Shown here one piece after another: positions 9,647-19,096 of a stretch of DNA of 64,000 bases. The stretch is taken from positions 356,196 through 420,195 of the forward strand of contig NZ_OBDR01000001.1 of the NCBI RefSeq assembly GCF_900215215.1, given 5' to 3'. The first letter of the stretch is position 1; each line of letters starts with the position of its first letter. Both the position numbers and the translations under genes were made by a program. The notes below the pieces were generated by a model. It had not been told where the DNA came from, made no database searches, and worked only from the letters and a program-made list of their open reading frames with translations. Source of the DNA: Methanohalophilus euhalobius (GTDB taxonomy: Archaea; Halobacteriota; Methanosarcinia; Methanosarcinales; Methanosarcinaceae).

Positions 9647-10530
9647 AATTTGCTGCTATTGATGTAGGATCCAATGCTATCAGACTCCTGTTTTCACGAG
9701 TGGAGGACCAAACCGGCCAACCCTTTTTTGAAAAGGTATCCTTACTCAGGATACCCCTTAGGCTGGGAGATGATGCATTCATCAACAAGAAGATATCCGA
9801 AGAAAAAGCCGACAAACTTGTAGAATTAATGCAGGCTTTCAGGCACCTCATAAATGTCTACCAGCCTATAGAATACATGGCTTATGCAACCTCAGCAATG
9901 CGCGAGGCTAAAAATCACAAAAAAATAGTAAACCGGATCAAAAAAGAATGTGATATCGATCTGCAGGTCATTGAAGGAAAAAAGGAAGCAAAAGTAATTT
10001 ATTCCAATCATATAGAAAAAATGCTGGACAGGAATGGATCCTACCTTTATATAGATGTAGGCGGCGGGAGTACTGAAATTACTTTTTTCAAGGGAAAACA
10101 TGCGATAAGATCCCGCTCTTTTAACATTGGAACAATCCGTATAAAAGAAGGGTTGGTGCCAAAGAGGAATTGGAAGAAAATGAAAAAATGGATCAAAGAC
10201 ACTCTTGAAGGGGAAGAAAATGTTTGCGCAATCGGTACTGGAGGAAATATAAACAAGTTATTCAAACATGCCGGAAAAAAGGAAGGCAAACCTCTGAAAT
10301 ATAAAAAACTCAAAACAACGGCAAACTACATGGGCAAGTTTACTGTTGAAGAGCGCATAATAAAATTCAATATGAAACCAGATCGTGCTGATGTAATCGT
10401 ACCGGCATCAAAGGTTTACCTATCAGCTATGAAGTGGGGAAATATCAATAAAATCTATGTCCCAAAGATTGGGCTTGTAGATGGTATGGTACATGTAATG
10501 TACAAAAAACATAAAGAAAATTTTGTCTGA
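9643..10530 (+). CDS. ppx: Exopolyphosphatase, Ppx/GppA family
   Basis: 295 aa. It holds the two-lobed actin-like ATPase fold of Ppx/GppA: phosphate loop 1 AAIDVGSNAIRLL (residues 4-16), YATSAMREAKN, phosphate loop 2 YIDVGGGSTEITFF, and AIGTGGNINKL. It ends after the core, without the HD-type C-terminal domain of long bacterial Ppx. It removes terminal phosphates from polyphosphate. It is coupled to ppk1 by a 4-base overlap and converges tail-to-tail, without a gap, on the PPK2-type phosphotransferase gene whose stop codon starts at the next base. Confidence 0.93.
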   Translation: MKFAAIDVGSNAIRLLFSRVEDQTGQPFFEKVSLLRIPLRLGDDAFINKKISEEKADKLVELMQAFRHLINVYQPIEYMAYATSAMREAKNHKKIVNRIKKECDIDLQVIEGKKEAKVIYSNHIEKMLDRNGSYLYIDVGGGSTEITFFKGKHAIRSRSFNIGTIRIKEGLVPKRNWKKMKKWIKDTLEGEENVCAIGTGGNINKLFKHAGKKEGKPLKYKKLKTTANYMGKFTVEERIIKFNMKPDRADVIVPASKVYLSAMKWGNINKIYVPKIGLVDGMVHVMYKKHKENFV

Positions 10531-12042
10531 TTAACTTTTAAGTTTTTCTTCAATTGCTTCTGTGACGGTTTTCAGGGCCTTTATACGGGCATATTTTTTA
10601 TCGTTAGCTTCTACAATTGTCCATGGGGCATAAGTAGTGCTTGTTTTTTCAAGCATCTCATCTACAGCTTCACGATAGGCATCCCAATTTTCACGGTTTC
10701 GCCAATCCTCTGGAGTGATTTTCCATTGTTTGTGAGGTGTTTCACTCCTTTTCTGGAACCTTTCAAACTGGGTATCCTAATCTATATGCAACCAGAATTT
10801 GACAACTACAGCATTCCAGTCAGTAAGCATCGCTTCAAATTCATTAATCTCCCTATAAGCGCGTTTCCACTCGTTTTCAGTGCATAGCTGTTCTACCCGT
10901 TCTACCATGACCCTGCCATACCAGCTACGGTCAAAAATAGCAATTCTACCGGCAGGTGGAATTTCCTTTAAGAATCTCCAGAGATAATGATGTGAGATTT
11001 CATAATCATTGGGAGCGCCAATGGGAATTACCGAATAGAGACGTGGATTGAGCCGGCGCGCAAGCCTTCGGATATTACCCCCTTTACCTGATGCATCCCA
11101 GCCTTCATAAACAATAACCACAGGGATCTGACGCTTGAACAATTCATATTGCAAATGCCTCAAACGTTCCTGATACTCTTTTTTCTTACTTTTATATTCT
11201 TTTTTATCGATCGTTTTATTCATATCAATGCGTGCCAGTATAGAAGTTTTAAGGGATGGTATTCCCGGTAAATCCTCTTTAGGGAAAAGGTCCACAGTAG
11301 TTTCAGTAACGGATTTATGGTCTACCTCTTTGAGTTTATCCTCTATTGCATTTATAAAAGCCGTCATTATTTTGACAGTGGCAAAATTCCTGTTATTTGA
11401 TTCCACAATTGTCCAGGGAGCCCTGAAAGAATCCGTGTTTTCCAGGATTTTTTCTACGGTGTGAAGATAGGCTTCATATTCACTTGCATAATCCACTTCA
11501 TCTTCCCCCACAATAAAAAGATCCCCATTATTCTTTTCCAGTTCTTTAAACCGTTGTTGCTGTTTCTCTTTGCTTATGTGGAGGAAGAACTTGATTATTA
11601 GGTAACCATCGTCTGCAAGTTGCCTCTCAAAACTCCTGATTCCCTGCAGGCATCTTTCAAGTCCTTTTCCATTATTTTTTTCAATATGTTCTATAATCGC
11701 TCGCCTGTACCAGCTGCGATCGAAGATTGCTACCTGGCCGCGGGCAGGAACTTTGGTCCAGAAACGCCACAAAAGAGGTCGGAGTTTTTCCTCATCTGTG
11801 GGACTGGTAGTTGTATGGAAACGGAAACCCCTGGGGTCCATGGGAAGAATGAAACGATTTATTATATCACTCATACCCGAAGCATGCCAGCCTTCAAAGA
11901 CAACAATTATGGGAACCTGCATTTTCCAGCTTTTGCGCTGTAATTCCCCCATTTTGATCTCAAGTTTATCGACTAAATCCTTGTACTCCTTATCGTCTAT
12001 TCTTTTTGAGAGATCAACTTTTTCCAGCATTGAAAACCCCAT
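10531..12042 (-). CDS. pap: Polyphosphate:AMP phosphotransferase (two-domain PPK2) with in-frame TAG
   Basis: The frame runs 504 codons if the TAG at 10777-10779 (codon 422) is read through, giving 503 residues, the normal size of two-domain class II PPK2 enzymes that make ADP from AMP and polyP. Domain 1 has FEGWHASGMSD, a degenerate Walker A, and FDRSWYRR; domain 2 has the intact YEGWDASGKGG (313-323) and FDRSWYGR. After TAG the frame continues with conserved PPK2 sequence (TPHKQWKITPEDWRNRENW, then APWTIVEAND) to TAA. The duplicated halves align as HIS-Lys158-EKQQQRF against HID-TAG-DTQFERF, so TAG takes the place of a lysine. Either UAG is decoded (pyrrolysine is the obvious candidate) or the enzyme loses 82 C-terminal residues. 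A downstream pairing with ppx completes the polyP cycle. Confidence 0.88.
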
Positions 12043-12238
12043 ATAATTGCAATATCCTATTATAGCTCTTTACTCATATTTTTATTTATCATGATAGAGT
12101 AAGAAGACCACCGTTTTCAAACGGTGGATGAATTACCTAAATAAGCAGAAGACTCCTTCCATAAGGCAGGAGATGAATGCGTCTTTTTGTGGTTTTGGCA
12201 CAAAGTATAAATAGTGTCAAGTGCATAGGTGGATATAT

Positions 12239-13351
12239 ATGTTGAAAGCCTACAAATATAGAATGTATCCAACAAAACAGCAAGAAGAAATGTTTAGCAA
12301 GCATTTTGGTTGTGTGAGGGTAATCTATAATTGGGCCTTAGAACAAAAAATTAAATCCTATGAGCAAGACGGAAAAGCAATTTCCAGATTTACATTGAAT
12401 AAAACAATTCCAACATTGTATAAAGATATGGAATGGCTGAAAGAAGTCAATTCACAATCTTTACGTGGAGCTACTCTTAATCTGGATAATGCTTTTACCA
12501 GGTTTTTCCGTGAGAAAACGGGTTTTCCCAAATTTAAATCAAAGAAAAATCCAGTACAATCATTTTCTGTTCCACAATATTATAAAGTGGATTTTGAGAC
12601 GAATAAAGTCAAACTTCCCAAAATTGGATGGATTAAAACTAAGTTGCACAGGCACTTTGATGGTAACTTGAAAACCGCAACAGTATCAAAAACATCGTCT
12701 GGTAAATATTTCATCAGCATTCTTGTAGATGATGGTAAAGAATTACCTGATAAACAGGATTTTGATGAAAATAGTGCGGTTGGTATTGATGTTGGTATCA
12801 AAGATTTTGCCATCATGTCTAACGGTGAAAAAATAGATAACCCCAGGCATCTTAATAATTCAGTGAAAAGACTGAAGGTATTACAAAAGCGTCTCTCACG
12901 AAAACAAAGAGGTTCAAAAAATAGAGATAAAGCAAAACAGCAGATAGCCAAACTTCATGAGAAAATAGCAAATCAGAGAAATGATTTTCAGCATAAATTA
13001 ACTTCCAGATTAATTAGCGAAAACCAAGCTATTGCACTGGAAACATTAACCGTATCTGGAATGTTGAAAAATCATAAACTTGCACAATCCATTAGTGATG
13101 TATCATGGAGTTCTTTTGTAACCAAATTGGAATATAAAGCAGAATGGTATGGGAAAAGCATATTGAGAATTGGACAATTTGAACCATCCACGAAAATATG
13201 CAATGTCTGTGGGTATCATAACAACAACATTACACTTGTAGAAAGACAATGGCAATGTCCTGATTGTGGTGCATCCCATGACAGAGATGTCAATGCTGCA
13301 ATTAATATTAAGAAGTTTGCTTTAAATAAACAGAATTTGATAGGTATTTGA
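12239..13351 (+). CDS. tnpB: RNA-guided transposon nuclease TnpB
   Basis: 370 aa from the ATG at 12239, which follows GGTGG by six bases; an upstream in-frame start at 12221 would add six residues and lacks this RBS. The N-terminal LKAYKYRMYPTKQQEEMF and NWALEQK motifs are typical. RuvC residues are in place: Asp in VGIDVGIKDFA, Glu in AIALETLTV, and Asp in SHDRDVNAAINI. The four-cysteine zinc finger is CNVCGYHN...CPDCGASH. TnpB is an omega-RNA-guided DNA endonuclease that helps retain the element. A TATA-like AAGTATAAATAG lies about 35 bases upstream. All catalytic residues seem intact, so this copy could be active. Confidence 0.93.
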   Translation: MLKAYKYRMYPTKQQEEMFSKHFGCVRVIYNWALEQKIKSYEQDGKAISRFTLNKTIPTLYKDMEWLKEVNSQSLRGATLNLDNAFTRFFREKTGFPKFKSKKNPVQSFSVPQYYKVDFETNKVKLPKIGWIKTKLHRHFDGNLKTATVSKTSSGKYFISILVDDGKELPDKQDFDENSAVGIDVGIKDFAIMSNGEKIDNPRHLNNSVKRLKVLQKRLSRKQRGSKNRDKAKQQIAKLHEKIANQRNDFQHKLTSRLISENQAIALETLTVSGMLKNHKLAQSISDVSWSSFVTKLEYKAEWYGKSILRIGQFEPSTKICNVCGYHNNNITLVERQWQCPDCGASHDRDVNAAINIKKFALNKQNLIGI

Positions 13352-13443
13352 AGCACCGTAGGAACTACGGGGAGAGCCTGTGGAGTTGTTTTCAATGGGA
13401 AGGGCTATGAAGCAGGAAGCCACCCTATTCAGAGGGTGGTAGT
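13352..13443 (+). ncRNA. Candidate omega (right-end) RNA of the tnpB element
   Basis: The 92 bases between the tnpB stop and the right boundary hold a GC-richer structured stretch: GCACCGTAGGAACTACGG (a CCGTAG/CTACGG stem, 13356-13370), then AGGAAGC and the CCACCCT/AGGGTGG terminal hairpin. In this IS family the tnpB 3' end and right end are transcribed as omegaRNA, with the guide supplied by flanking DNA. The guide here would start in the phosphoesterase coding sequence (GCTGGAAGAATACAGG region). Called from position and hairpins; expression is inferred. Confidence 0.6.
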
Positions 13444-13904
13444 TCACGCTGGAAGAATACAGGAAAAAAAGAGATTCTAACAGGACATCTGAACCTGAAG
13501 CCAAAGAGACTTCCAGATCCGATGAGCCTATTTTTGTAATACAGAAACATGATGCCAGCAATCTGCATTATGATCTCAGGCTAGAGATTGATGGCGTACT
13601 GAAAAGCTGGGCAGTTCCCAAACAACCTCCAAAAAAAGCCGGAATCAAGAGACTTGCCATACAGACGGAAGACCACCCAATGGAATATGCCGATTTTGAG
13701 GGAGAAATACCTGAAGGACAATACGGAGCCGGCAAAGTTGAAATATGGGACAGGGGAAACTACAAAGCAATAAAGATTGAAGACAAGGAAATCATCGTCA
13801 CACTAAAAGGAAAACAATTGACTGGCGACTATGTTCTTATTAAGACGAAGTACGGCAAGAACGATAAGGGCTGGTTATTTTTCAAGAAGAAAGCAGATAA
13901 CTGA
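13443..13904 (+). pseudogene. LigD-type DNA 3'-phosphoesterase, 5' end disrupted by the IS
   Basis: About 150 residues of a stand-alone phosphoesterase domain: LEEYRKKRD, then [52 protein letters not shown] and KGWLFFKK. The HDA and LHYDLRLE motifs carry the Mn-binding His/Asp that trim 3' ends in NHEJ-type repair. No ATG lies in frame before 13680, and an in-frame TAG sits at 13440 in the IS. Fusing the left IS flank (ATG ATA GAG T at 12091) to TC ACG CTG restores [14 protein letters not shown], which looks like the normal start. So the gene was split after its third or fourth codon. It may be silent, or use a weak non-ATG start. Confidence 0.85.
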
Positions 13905-14031
13905 ATCCGGGTATCCCATACAAATAATCATAAAATACACCCATCCCGGCTATAAAAACGCATTGAACCCTGAAGTTAAATACAAAAGCATTTATACCAA
14001 CCGGAAAATCTCGTTTTGGAGTGAAAGGAAA

Positions 14032-15957
14032 ATGCAATACAGTCTGGGAATTGATGCTGGCGGAACGTACACAGATGCAGTTTTTATCCGTAACCGGGAT
14101 GGGAAAGTCGTAGACTGGGCTAAATCCCTTACTACCTATCCGGACCTCATTATGGGCATACATAACGTCCTGGAATTGTTGAACCGGGAATATATGGAAA
14201 ACATAAACCTGGTGTCCGTATCCACAACACTTTCCACAAATACCCTTCTGGAAAAAACCGGTGCATCCGCCTCCCTAATCCTGATCGGTGACCATCCCCT
14301 GGAAAGAGAACTTGCTGCAGAGAATTATGTATTCATAGCCGGAGGACACGACCAAAACGGTGAAGAGTCGACACCCCTGGACATGAAAAAAGTGGAAGAA
14401 TATATCAAAGAAGTTCAAGGCAGGGTTTCGGTATTCGCAGTTTCTGCCTATTTTGGAACCCGTAATCCGGAACATGAACTTAAAGTAAAGGATAAAATCC
14501 TCGAACTTACCGGCAAACCGGTTGTATGCGGCCATGAACTTTCCCAGGAACTCGGAGCCTATGAACGAGCTGTCACTGCCCTCCTCAATGCCCAGCTTAT
14601 TCCTGTTACTACAAAATTCATCCGGTCAGTCATCCATGAAATCGAAAAACTCGGAATAAAGGAAAAAATGCTGATGTTGCGTTGTGATGGATCTGTGGTC
14701 AATATAGAGGATGCTCTGCATCGGCCAATCGAAACTATTTTTTCCGGACCTGCAGCAAGTCTTGTGGGTGCTTCATACCTAGCAAACCTGGATACATGTG
14801 CCGTTATGGATGTTGGAGGCACAAGCACCGATGTTTCTGCTATCTACAAAGGACTACCGGAGTTAAAAGCAGAAGGGGCTACAGTTGGTGGCTGGAAAAC
14901 AAGGGTCAAAGCAATCGACATGGAAACTTCTGCTATGGGAGGAGACAGTCACATCTGGGTTACTAAAAAGAGCATAAATATCGGACCCAGAAGAGTAATA
15001 CCTCTATGTATGGCTGCTACACATCACCCACAACTTATGGAAATCCTGAGCGAACAGGCACCTACTTTCCGTGTAATGGAAAATGAAAATTTCCAGCCAA
15101 CCCGCTTTTTTATAAAGAATCAATCGGACCACCAGCATATTGATCCACAAGAGAAAGAAATCCTGGACTTACTGGGTGAACAGCCGGTTTCCATACAGAC
15201 TATTTCTCATCAACTAAATGGGATACCTTCTGCCAATGTACTGGATTCCCTGATACAGAAAAGAATTGTCCAGGCAATAGGATTCACTCCGACAGATGCC
15301 CTGCATGTACTGGGAGATTATACGGAGTGGAATGCAGAAGCTTCTGAAAAAGGGGCAGAGATGCTTTCAAAACTTCTCAGGAAGAACAAGATAGAGTTTT
15401 GTAAAAATATCAAAGAAATGTTTGCAAAAAATATGTCAAAAGAACTTATTCACTTCCTGCTGCCGGATGTTGATGAAAAAGTGATCACGGACATACTTAA
15501 CGGCAAATATCCGGCACGTTTGAATCTGGATATTCCTGTAGCCCTGGTTGGGGGACCTGTTAAGGCTTACGTGGATGAAATACAAAAAATATTGATCGCA
15601 GACATAAAGGTACCTGAAAATTTTGAAGTTGGTAATGCGGTAGGAGCACTTATGGGAAAAGGGATCAAACGCGTGGATATTATGATCCGGCCACATTCCC
15701 TGCAACGGCCCGAAGAGAATTTTCTTGTATTTGCACCCGGGCAAAGAAAGCAGTTCAAGAAATATGTGGATGCCCTGGATTTTGCAAGAAAAACCGGAGA
15801 GAGTATTGTTAAAGGATACATGAACAAATGCCGTATAGATTCTGAGAGGGTGAAAATCACGTTTGAAAAGAAAACTGTGGTCCCGGATGGCTGGCATCAC
15901 CCACCAATGGAAACACGCCTGATAGTGATGGGTGTAGGTACCCCAAACATCGGATAA
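14032..15957 (+). CDS. Hydantoinase/oxoprolinase family protein (HyuA-like)
   Basis: 641 aa from ATG 14032, after GTGAAAGGAAA; the frame is open further upstream but the conserved actin-like fold starts here (YSLGIDAGGTYTDAVF, a phosphate-1 motif). Later motifs are TTLSTNTLLE, FSGPAASLVGA and VMDVGGTSTDVSAI, with the family's MGGDSHIW region. HyuA-type subunits use ATP to open hydantoin or 5-oxoproline-like rings. Archaeal stand-alone members like this lack the HyuB partner, and their substrate is unknown. The C-terminal 250 residues (after 400) are less conserved. It is 127 bases after the phosphoesterase remnant and precedes the helicase gene on the same strand. Confidence 0.85.
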   Translation: MQYSLGIDAGGTYTDAVFIRNRDGKVVDWAKSLTTYPDLIMGIHNVLELLNREYMENINLVSVSTTLSTNTLLEKTGASASLILIGDHPLERELAAENYVFIAGGHDQNGEESTPLDMKKVEEYIKEVQGRVSVFAVSAYFGTRNPEHELKVKDKILELTGKPVVCGHELSQELGAYERAVTALLNAQLIPVTTKFIRSVIHEIEKLGIKEKMLMLRCDGSVVNIEDALHRPIETIFSGPAASLVGASYLANLDTCAVMDVGGTSTDVSAIYKGLPELKAEGATVGGWKTRVKAIDMETSAMGGDSHIWVTKKSINIGPRRVIPLCMAATHHPQLMEILSEQAPTFRVMENENFQPTRFFIKNQSDHQHIDPQEKEILDLLGEQPVSIQTISHQLNGIPSANVLDSLIQKRIVQAIGFTPTDALHVLGDYTEWNAEASEKGAEMLSKLLRKNKIEFCKNIKEMFAKNMSKELIHFLLPDVDEKVITDILNGKYPARLNLDIPVALVGGPVKAYVDEIQKILIADIKVPENFEVGNAVGALMGKGIKRVDIMIRPHSLQRPEENFLVFAPGQRKQFKKYVDALDFARKTGESIVKGYMNKCRIDSERVKITFEKKTVVPDGWHHPPMETRLIVMGVGTPNIG

Positions 15958-16047
15958 ACATAAGAATAAACAATCCTCTATACGACCCCAACAAGTTTGC
16001 CGTCAGGATATACACATTTATTCAGGGGCATGGAAGAGGAAAAAACA

Positions 16048-18837
16048 ATGGATATCGAAAAAATACTTTCCAAAATAACATCATCCAGGGGCTACGAAGG
16101 GCAAATCGTACACAGTGAATCCATAAAAGAAAGACAGGGAAAGTATGATAATGTTGATATCAAGCCATTGCTCAGGTTTGCCCTGCATGAAAGAGGAATT
16201 AAAAGACTATATTCCCATCAGACAGAAGCCATTGAGAAGATCAGAAGTGGTAAAAACATCGTACTGGCAACCAGTACGGCCAGCGGAAAATCCCTGGCAT
16301 ATACAATACCTGTTTTTGAAGAAATAATGGACCATCCTGCCTCTACTGTCCTTTATATATCACCTCTAAATGCCCTTGCCAATGATCAGTATTCAAATTT
16401 TGTGAAATTGAGAGATATACTGGGTGAAAGGATTGACATTGGCCGTTTTGTAGGGCCGTCCTCTAAAGAAGAGAGATGGCAGGCAAAAGCCGATGCAAAT
16501 ATTATTTTTACCAATCCCGAAATGCTGCATATGAGTGTACTGGGCTGGAAACAGCAGTGGTACAGAGTATTATCCAACCTGAAATACATAATCCTCGATG
16601 AAAGCCATTATTACACCGGAGTCACCGGCAGCAACATGGCAAATCTTTTGCGCCGGCTGCAGAGAATATGCGATCACTACGGATCCAATCCCCAATACAT
16701 ATGCTGCAGCGCCACCATTGGCAATCCCGGCAAACATGCATGCAACCTGACTGGAAAAAACATGGAGGTCATTGACAGGGATGGTTCAGGCAGGGGAGCA
16801 CAGAAGTTTGTATTCTGGAACCCGCCGGCATACTATAACAAAAAGGGTTACTTCCTGCGCAAAAGCAGTTTTGCAGATTCAAACCGGTTGTTTACCACAT
16901 TAATACAGGAAGGATTGCAAACTATTCTTTTTACCCGTTCCCGCCAGAAAATGGAGAGAATGTACCTCCAATCAAAAAAGGAACTGCAAAACCGGGGGTT
17001 GAAAGAAAGGATCGCCCCTTATCGCGGTGGATATAGTCCAGAAGACAGGATTCTCATAGAAAAACAATTGCAGAATGGTACTCTTAAAGGCGTCCTTTCA
17101 ACAAATGCCTTAGAACTCGGAATTGATATCGGAGGACTCGATGGTTGTATCCTTGATGAATTTCCCGGCACTATAATGAGCACCCGACAGCAGGCCGGAA
17201 GGGCCGGCAGAGGAGAGAACGAAAGCATGGTGGTACTTGTGGCCGGCCAGAATGCCCTGGACCAATATTACATGCGCAATCCAGAGAAATTTTTTGCAAA
17301 ATCCTGCGAAGATGCTGTCATTAATCCTGAAAATACCTACATACAAACGGGACATATACTGTGTGCAGCAAAAGAATTACCCCTGCAACAGGAGGACGAG
17401 AAGTATTTCGGTAGCGGAATACGGGATGTTATTGGAGTCCTGAAGGAAGAAAAATTGCTTGCAGAAAATGAAAAGGGTACAATCTGTCTTGATAACCATC
17501 CCCATGGACAGGTGAACATAAGGGGAGCCGGTAGGAACGGATATTGCCTTATAGATACCACAGGTGGCAAGAGGAAGATTATTGAAAAAGACCTGGAACG
17601 CTCAATGGCTTTCAGGGAAGCATTTGAAGGAGCCATCTATATCCATATGGGAAATCCCTATGTTGTGCAAATGATGAACCACAGCAAGAAAGAAATCCTT
17701 GTTGAGAAAGGTAAAGCTGATTATTATACCAAACCAATGGTTGCTTCCGAGATATTCCTGAGGGAAAAGTACGAAGAAAAAAAACCCGGGAAACTGGACG
17801 ATATTACCGTCGGTTTGGGAAGGGTCGAAGTTGTCGAACAGGTGACAGGTTTCCGGAGAATACGGCACGGATCGGATGAAGAGATGGGCAGGAAGGAAAT
17901 AGAAATGCCCCCTTCATCCCTTGAAACCGAAAGTTTGTGGATAGACCTGCCTGCAGGCTATGAGGAGATGGTGAGTAAACAGAAGCGGGATTTTGCCGGT
18001 GGCCTGCATGCAATTGAACATGCAATGATAGCAATGTATCCGGTACATCTGCTTGCAGATCGCAACGATGTCGCAGGAGTATCCACGCCATCACATGGAG
18101 ACCTGGAGGGAAGAAGCGGGATATTCATCTATGATGGTCATGAAGGAGGTGTTGGTTTTGCAGAGAACGGTTTTGACAAAATTGAAGAAATGCTTGATGT
18201 TACCTTAAAAGCAATCAAGGGATGCCCCTGTGAAGAGGGATGTCCTTCATGTATCCAGTCCCCGAAATGTGGCAATAACAATGAGCCACTGGATAAACAT
18301 GCAGCTATAATGATAATGCATGAAATACTTGGATTGGAGAAATACATACCACCTGCAAAGAAGGAAAGAAAAACCGTCTCAAAATCGCAGGGCAAACTTT
18401 CTACAAATAATACAAGCAACACAGATGCATTAAACCGTGCCCGAAGTAAATTGCGGAATAAGAAAAAAGCGAGTGTTGAAGAACTGATAATACAGGGCCA
18501 GGAATGCAGGACAGACCACAAAAAAGCCTATGAATTGTTCAGCAAAGCACTGGAGATGGAACCGTCCAACAAGAATGCCCTGTTTAACAAAGGAGTGGCC
18601 TGTATACAGCTTGGCAAATATTCACAGGCAAACAGGTGTTTTGATACCCTTGTGCAGCAAGGCATGAACAAACCGGTAATCTGGGAAATGAAGGGGCGGG
18701 CTTTTCATGGAATGTGCAATTACGGTATGGCCATACAGATGTACAAACAGGCACTTGGATTGCATCCAAAAGATAAAGATGATATAAAGCGGATTCAGGA
18801 GTTGCTTGGGAAGGCACGAAAGAGCGTAAATGGCTGA
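16048..18837 (+). CDS. DEAD/DEAH-box helicase with DUF1998 zinc region and C-terminal TPRs
   Basis: 929 aa from the ATG at 16048 (GGAAGAGG eight bases upstream); ATG 16030 or TTG 15997 would add 6 or 17 residues. The RecA lobes carry Walker A TSTASGKSLAY, LDESHYY (motif II), CCSATIGN (III) and QQAGRAGRG (VI), as in the Hrq1/MrfA (YprA) group of DNA repair helicases. A DUF1998-type metal cluster follows (CPCEEGCPSCIQSPKCGN). The last 110 residues are tetratricopeptide-like (AYELFSKALEMEPSNKNAL, ALFNKGVACIQLGKYSQA, YGMAIQMYKQALGLHPKD). The TPR tail is an unusual addition and suggests a protein partner. Probable 3'-5' DNA helicase. Confidence 0.9.
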   Translation: MDIEKILSKITSSRGYEGQIVHSESIKERQGKYDNVDIKPLLRFALHERGIKRLYSHQTEAIEKIRSGKNIVLATSTASGKSLAYTIPVFEEIMDHPASTVLYISPLNALANDQYSNFVKLRDILGERIDIGRFVGPSSKEERWQAKADANIIFTNPEMLHMSVLGWKQQWYRVLSNLKYIILDESHYYTGVTGSNMANLLRRLQRICDHYGSNPQYICCSATIGNPGKHACNLTGKNMEVIDRDGSGRGAQKFVFWNPPAYYNKKGYFLRKSSFADSNRLFTTLIQEGLQTILFTRSRQKMERMYLQSKKELQNRGLKERIAPYRGGYSPEDRILIEKQLQNGTLKGVLSTNALELGIDIGGLDGCILDEFPGTIMSTRQQAGRAGRGENESMVVLVAGQNALDQYYMRNPEKFFAKSCEDAVINPENTYIQTGHILCAAKELPLQQEDEKYFGSGIRDVIGVLKEEKLLAENEKGTICLDNHPHGQVNIRGAGRNGYCLIDTTGGKRKIIEKDLERSMAFREAFEGAIYIHMGNPYVVQMMNHSKKEILVEKGKADYYTKPMVASEIFLREKYEEKKPGKLDDITVGLGRVEVVEQVTGFRRIRHGSDEEMGRKEIEMPPSSLETESLWIDLPAGYEEMVSKQKRDFAGGLHAIEHAMIAMYPVHLLADRNDVAGVSTPSHGDLEGRSGIFIYDGHEGGVGFAENGFDKIEEMLDVTLKAIKGCPCEEGCPSCIQSPKCGNNNEPLDKHAAIMIMHEILGLEKYIPPAKKERKTVSKSQGKLSTNNTSNTDALNRARSKLRNKKKASVEELIIQGQECRTDHKKAYELFSKALEMEPSNKNALFNKGVACIQLGKYSQANRCFDTLVQQGMNKPVIWEMKGRAFHGMCNYGMAIQMYKQALGLHPKDKDDIKRIQELLGKARKSVNG

Positions 18838-19096
18838 TAATGGGGATCTCGAACATTATTTTATCATCTGGCTATTTATGCATATAAAAATTTATATCAT
18901 TCACCTTTATATTTTTAGTAGATAGTCATTCACCCTGAAGTATATTTTTATCCGTGGATAAATGACTTGATAGCAAAATCCTGGTATACAACTTCAAAAA
19001 GTATACTAAAATACATTATAGTAGAAAAAATTACACCCGGTAATTTGAAGGACGATATATCAAATAAGGCCAAAGGATAAAAGAAAAAAATAGTTA
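18838..19096. other. Intergenic, no gene seen
   Basis: AT-rich spacer between the helicase gene and the tRNA-Gly gene. It holds a 9-base direct repeat TCATTCACC (18897-18905 and 18926-18934) and several TATA-like tracts. I see no open frame with a ribosome binding site. Confidence 0.4.

Larger units (their letters stand above)
12100..13443 (+). mobile_element. IS200/IS605-type (IS1341-like) insertion sequence with tnpB only
   Basis: About 1.34 kb. The left end has a 9-bp hairpin CCACCGTTT/AAACGGTGG (12108-12127). The right end has CCACCCT/AGGGTGG (13420-13439) followed by TAGTTCAC, typical of this family. There is one gene, tnpB, and no tnpA, so it would need a Y1 transposase in trans. The ends are placed by joining the flanks: ATGATAGAGT (12091-12100) plus TCACGCTGG (from 13444) restores an in-frame start for the phosphoesterase gene. 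The junction is uncertain by a few bases, and if the element ended at 13447 the frame would not be restored. Confidence 0.85.

Noticed and set aside
13831..14031. N-terminal extension of the hydantoinase-like protein
   Set aside because: The frame is open but overlaps the phosphoesterase 3' end and the family motif starts right at ATG 14032.
18897..18934. TCATTCACC direct repeat
   Set aside because: Only two nine-base copies; likely coincidence in a short spacer.
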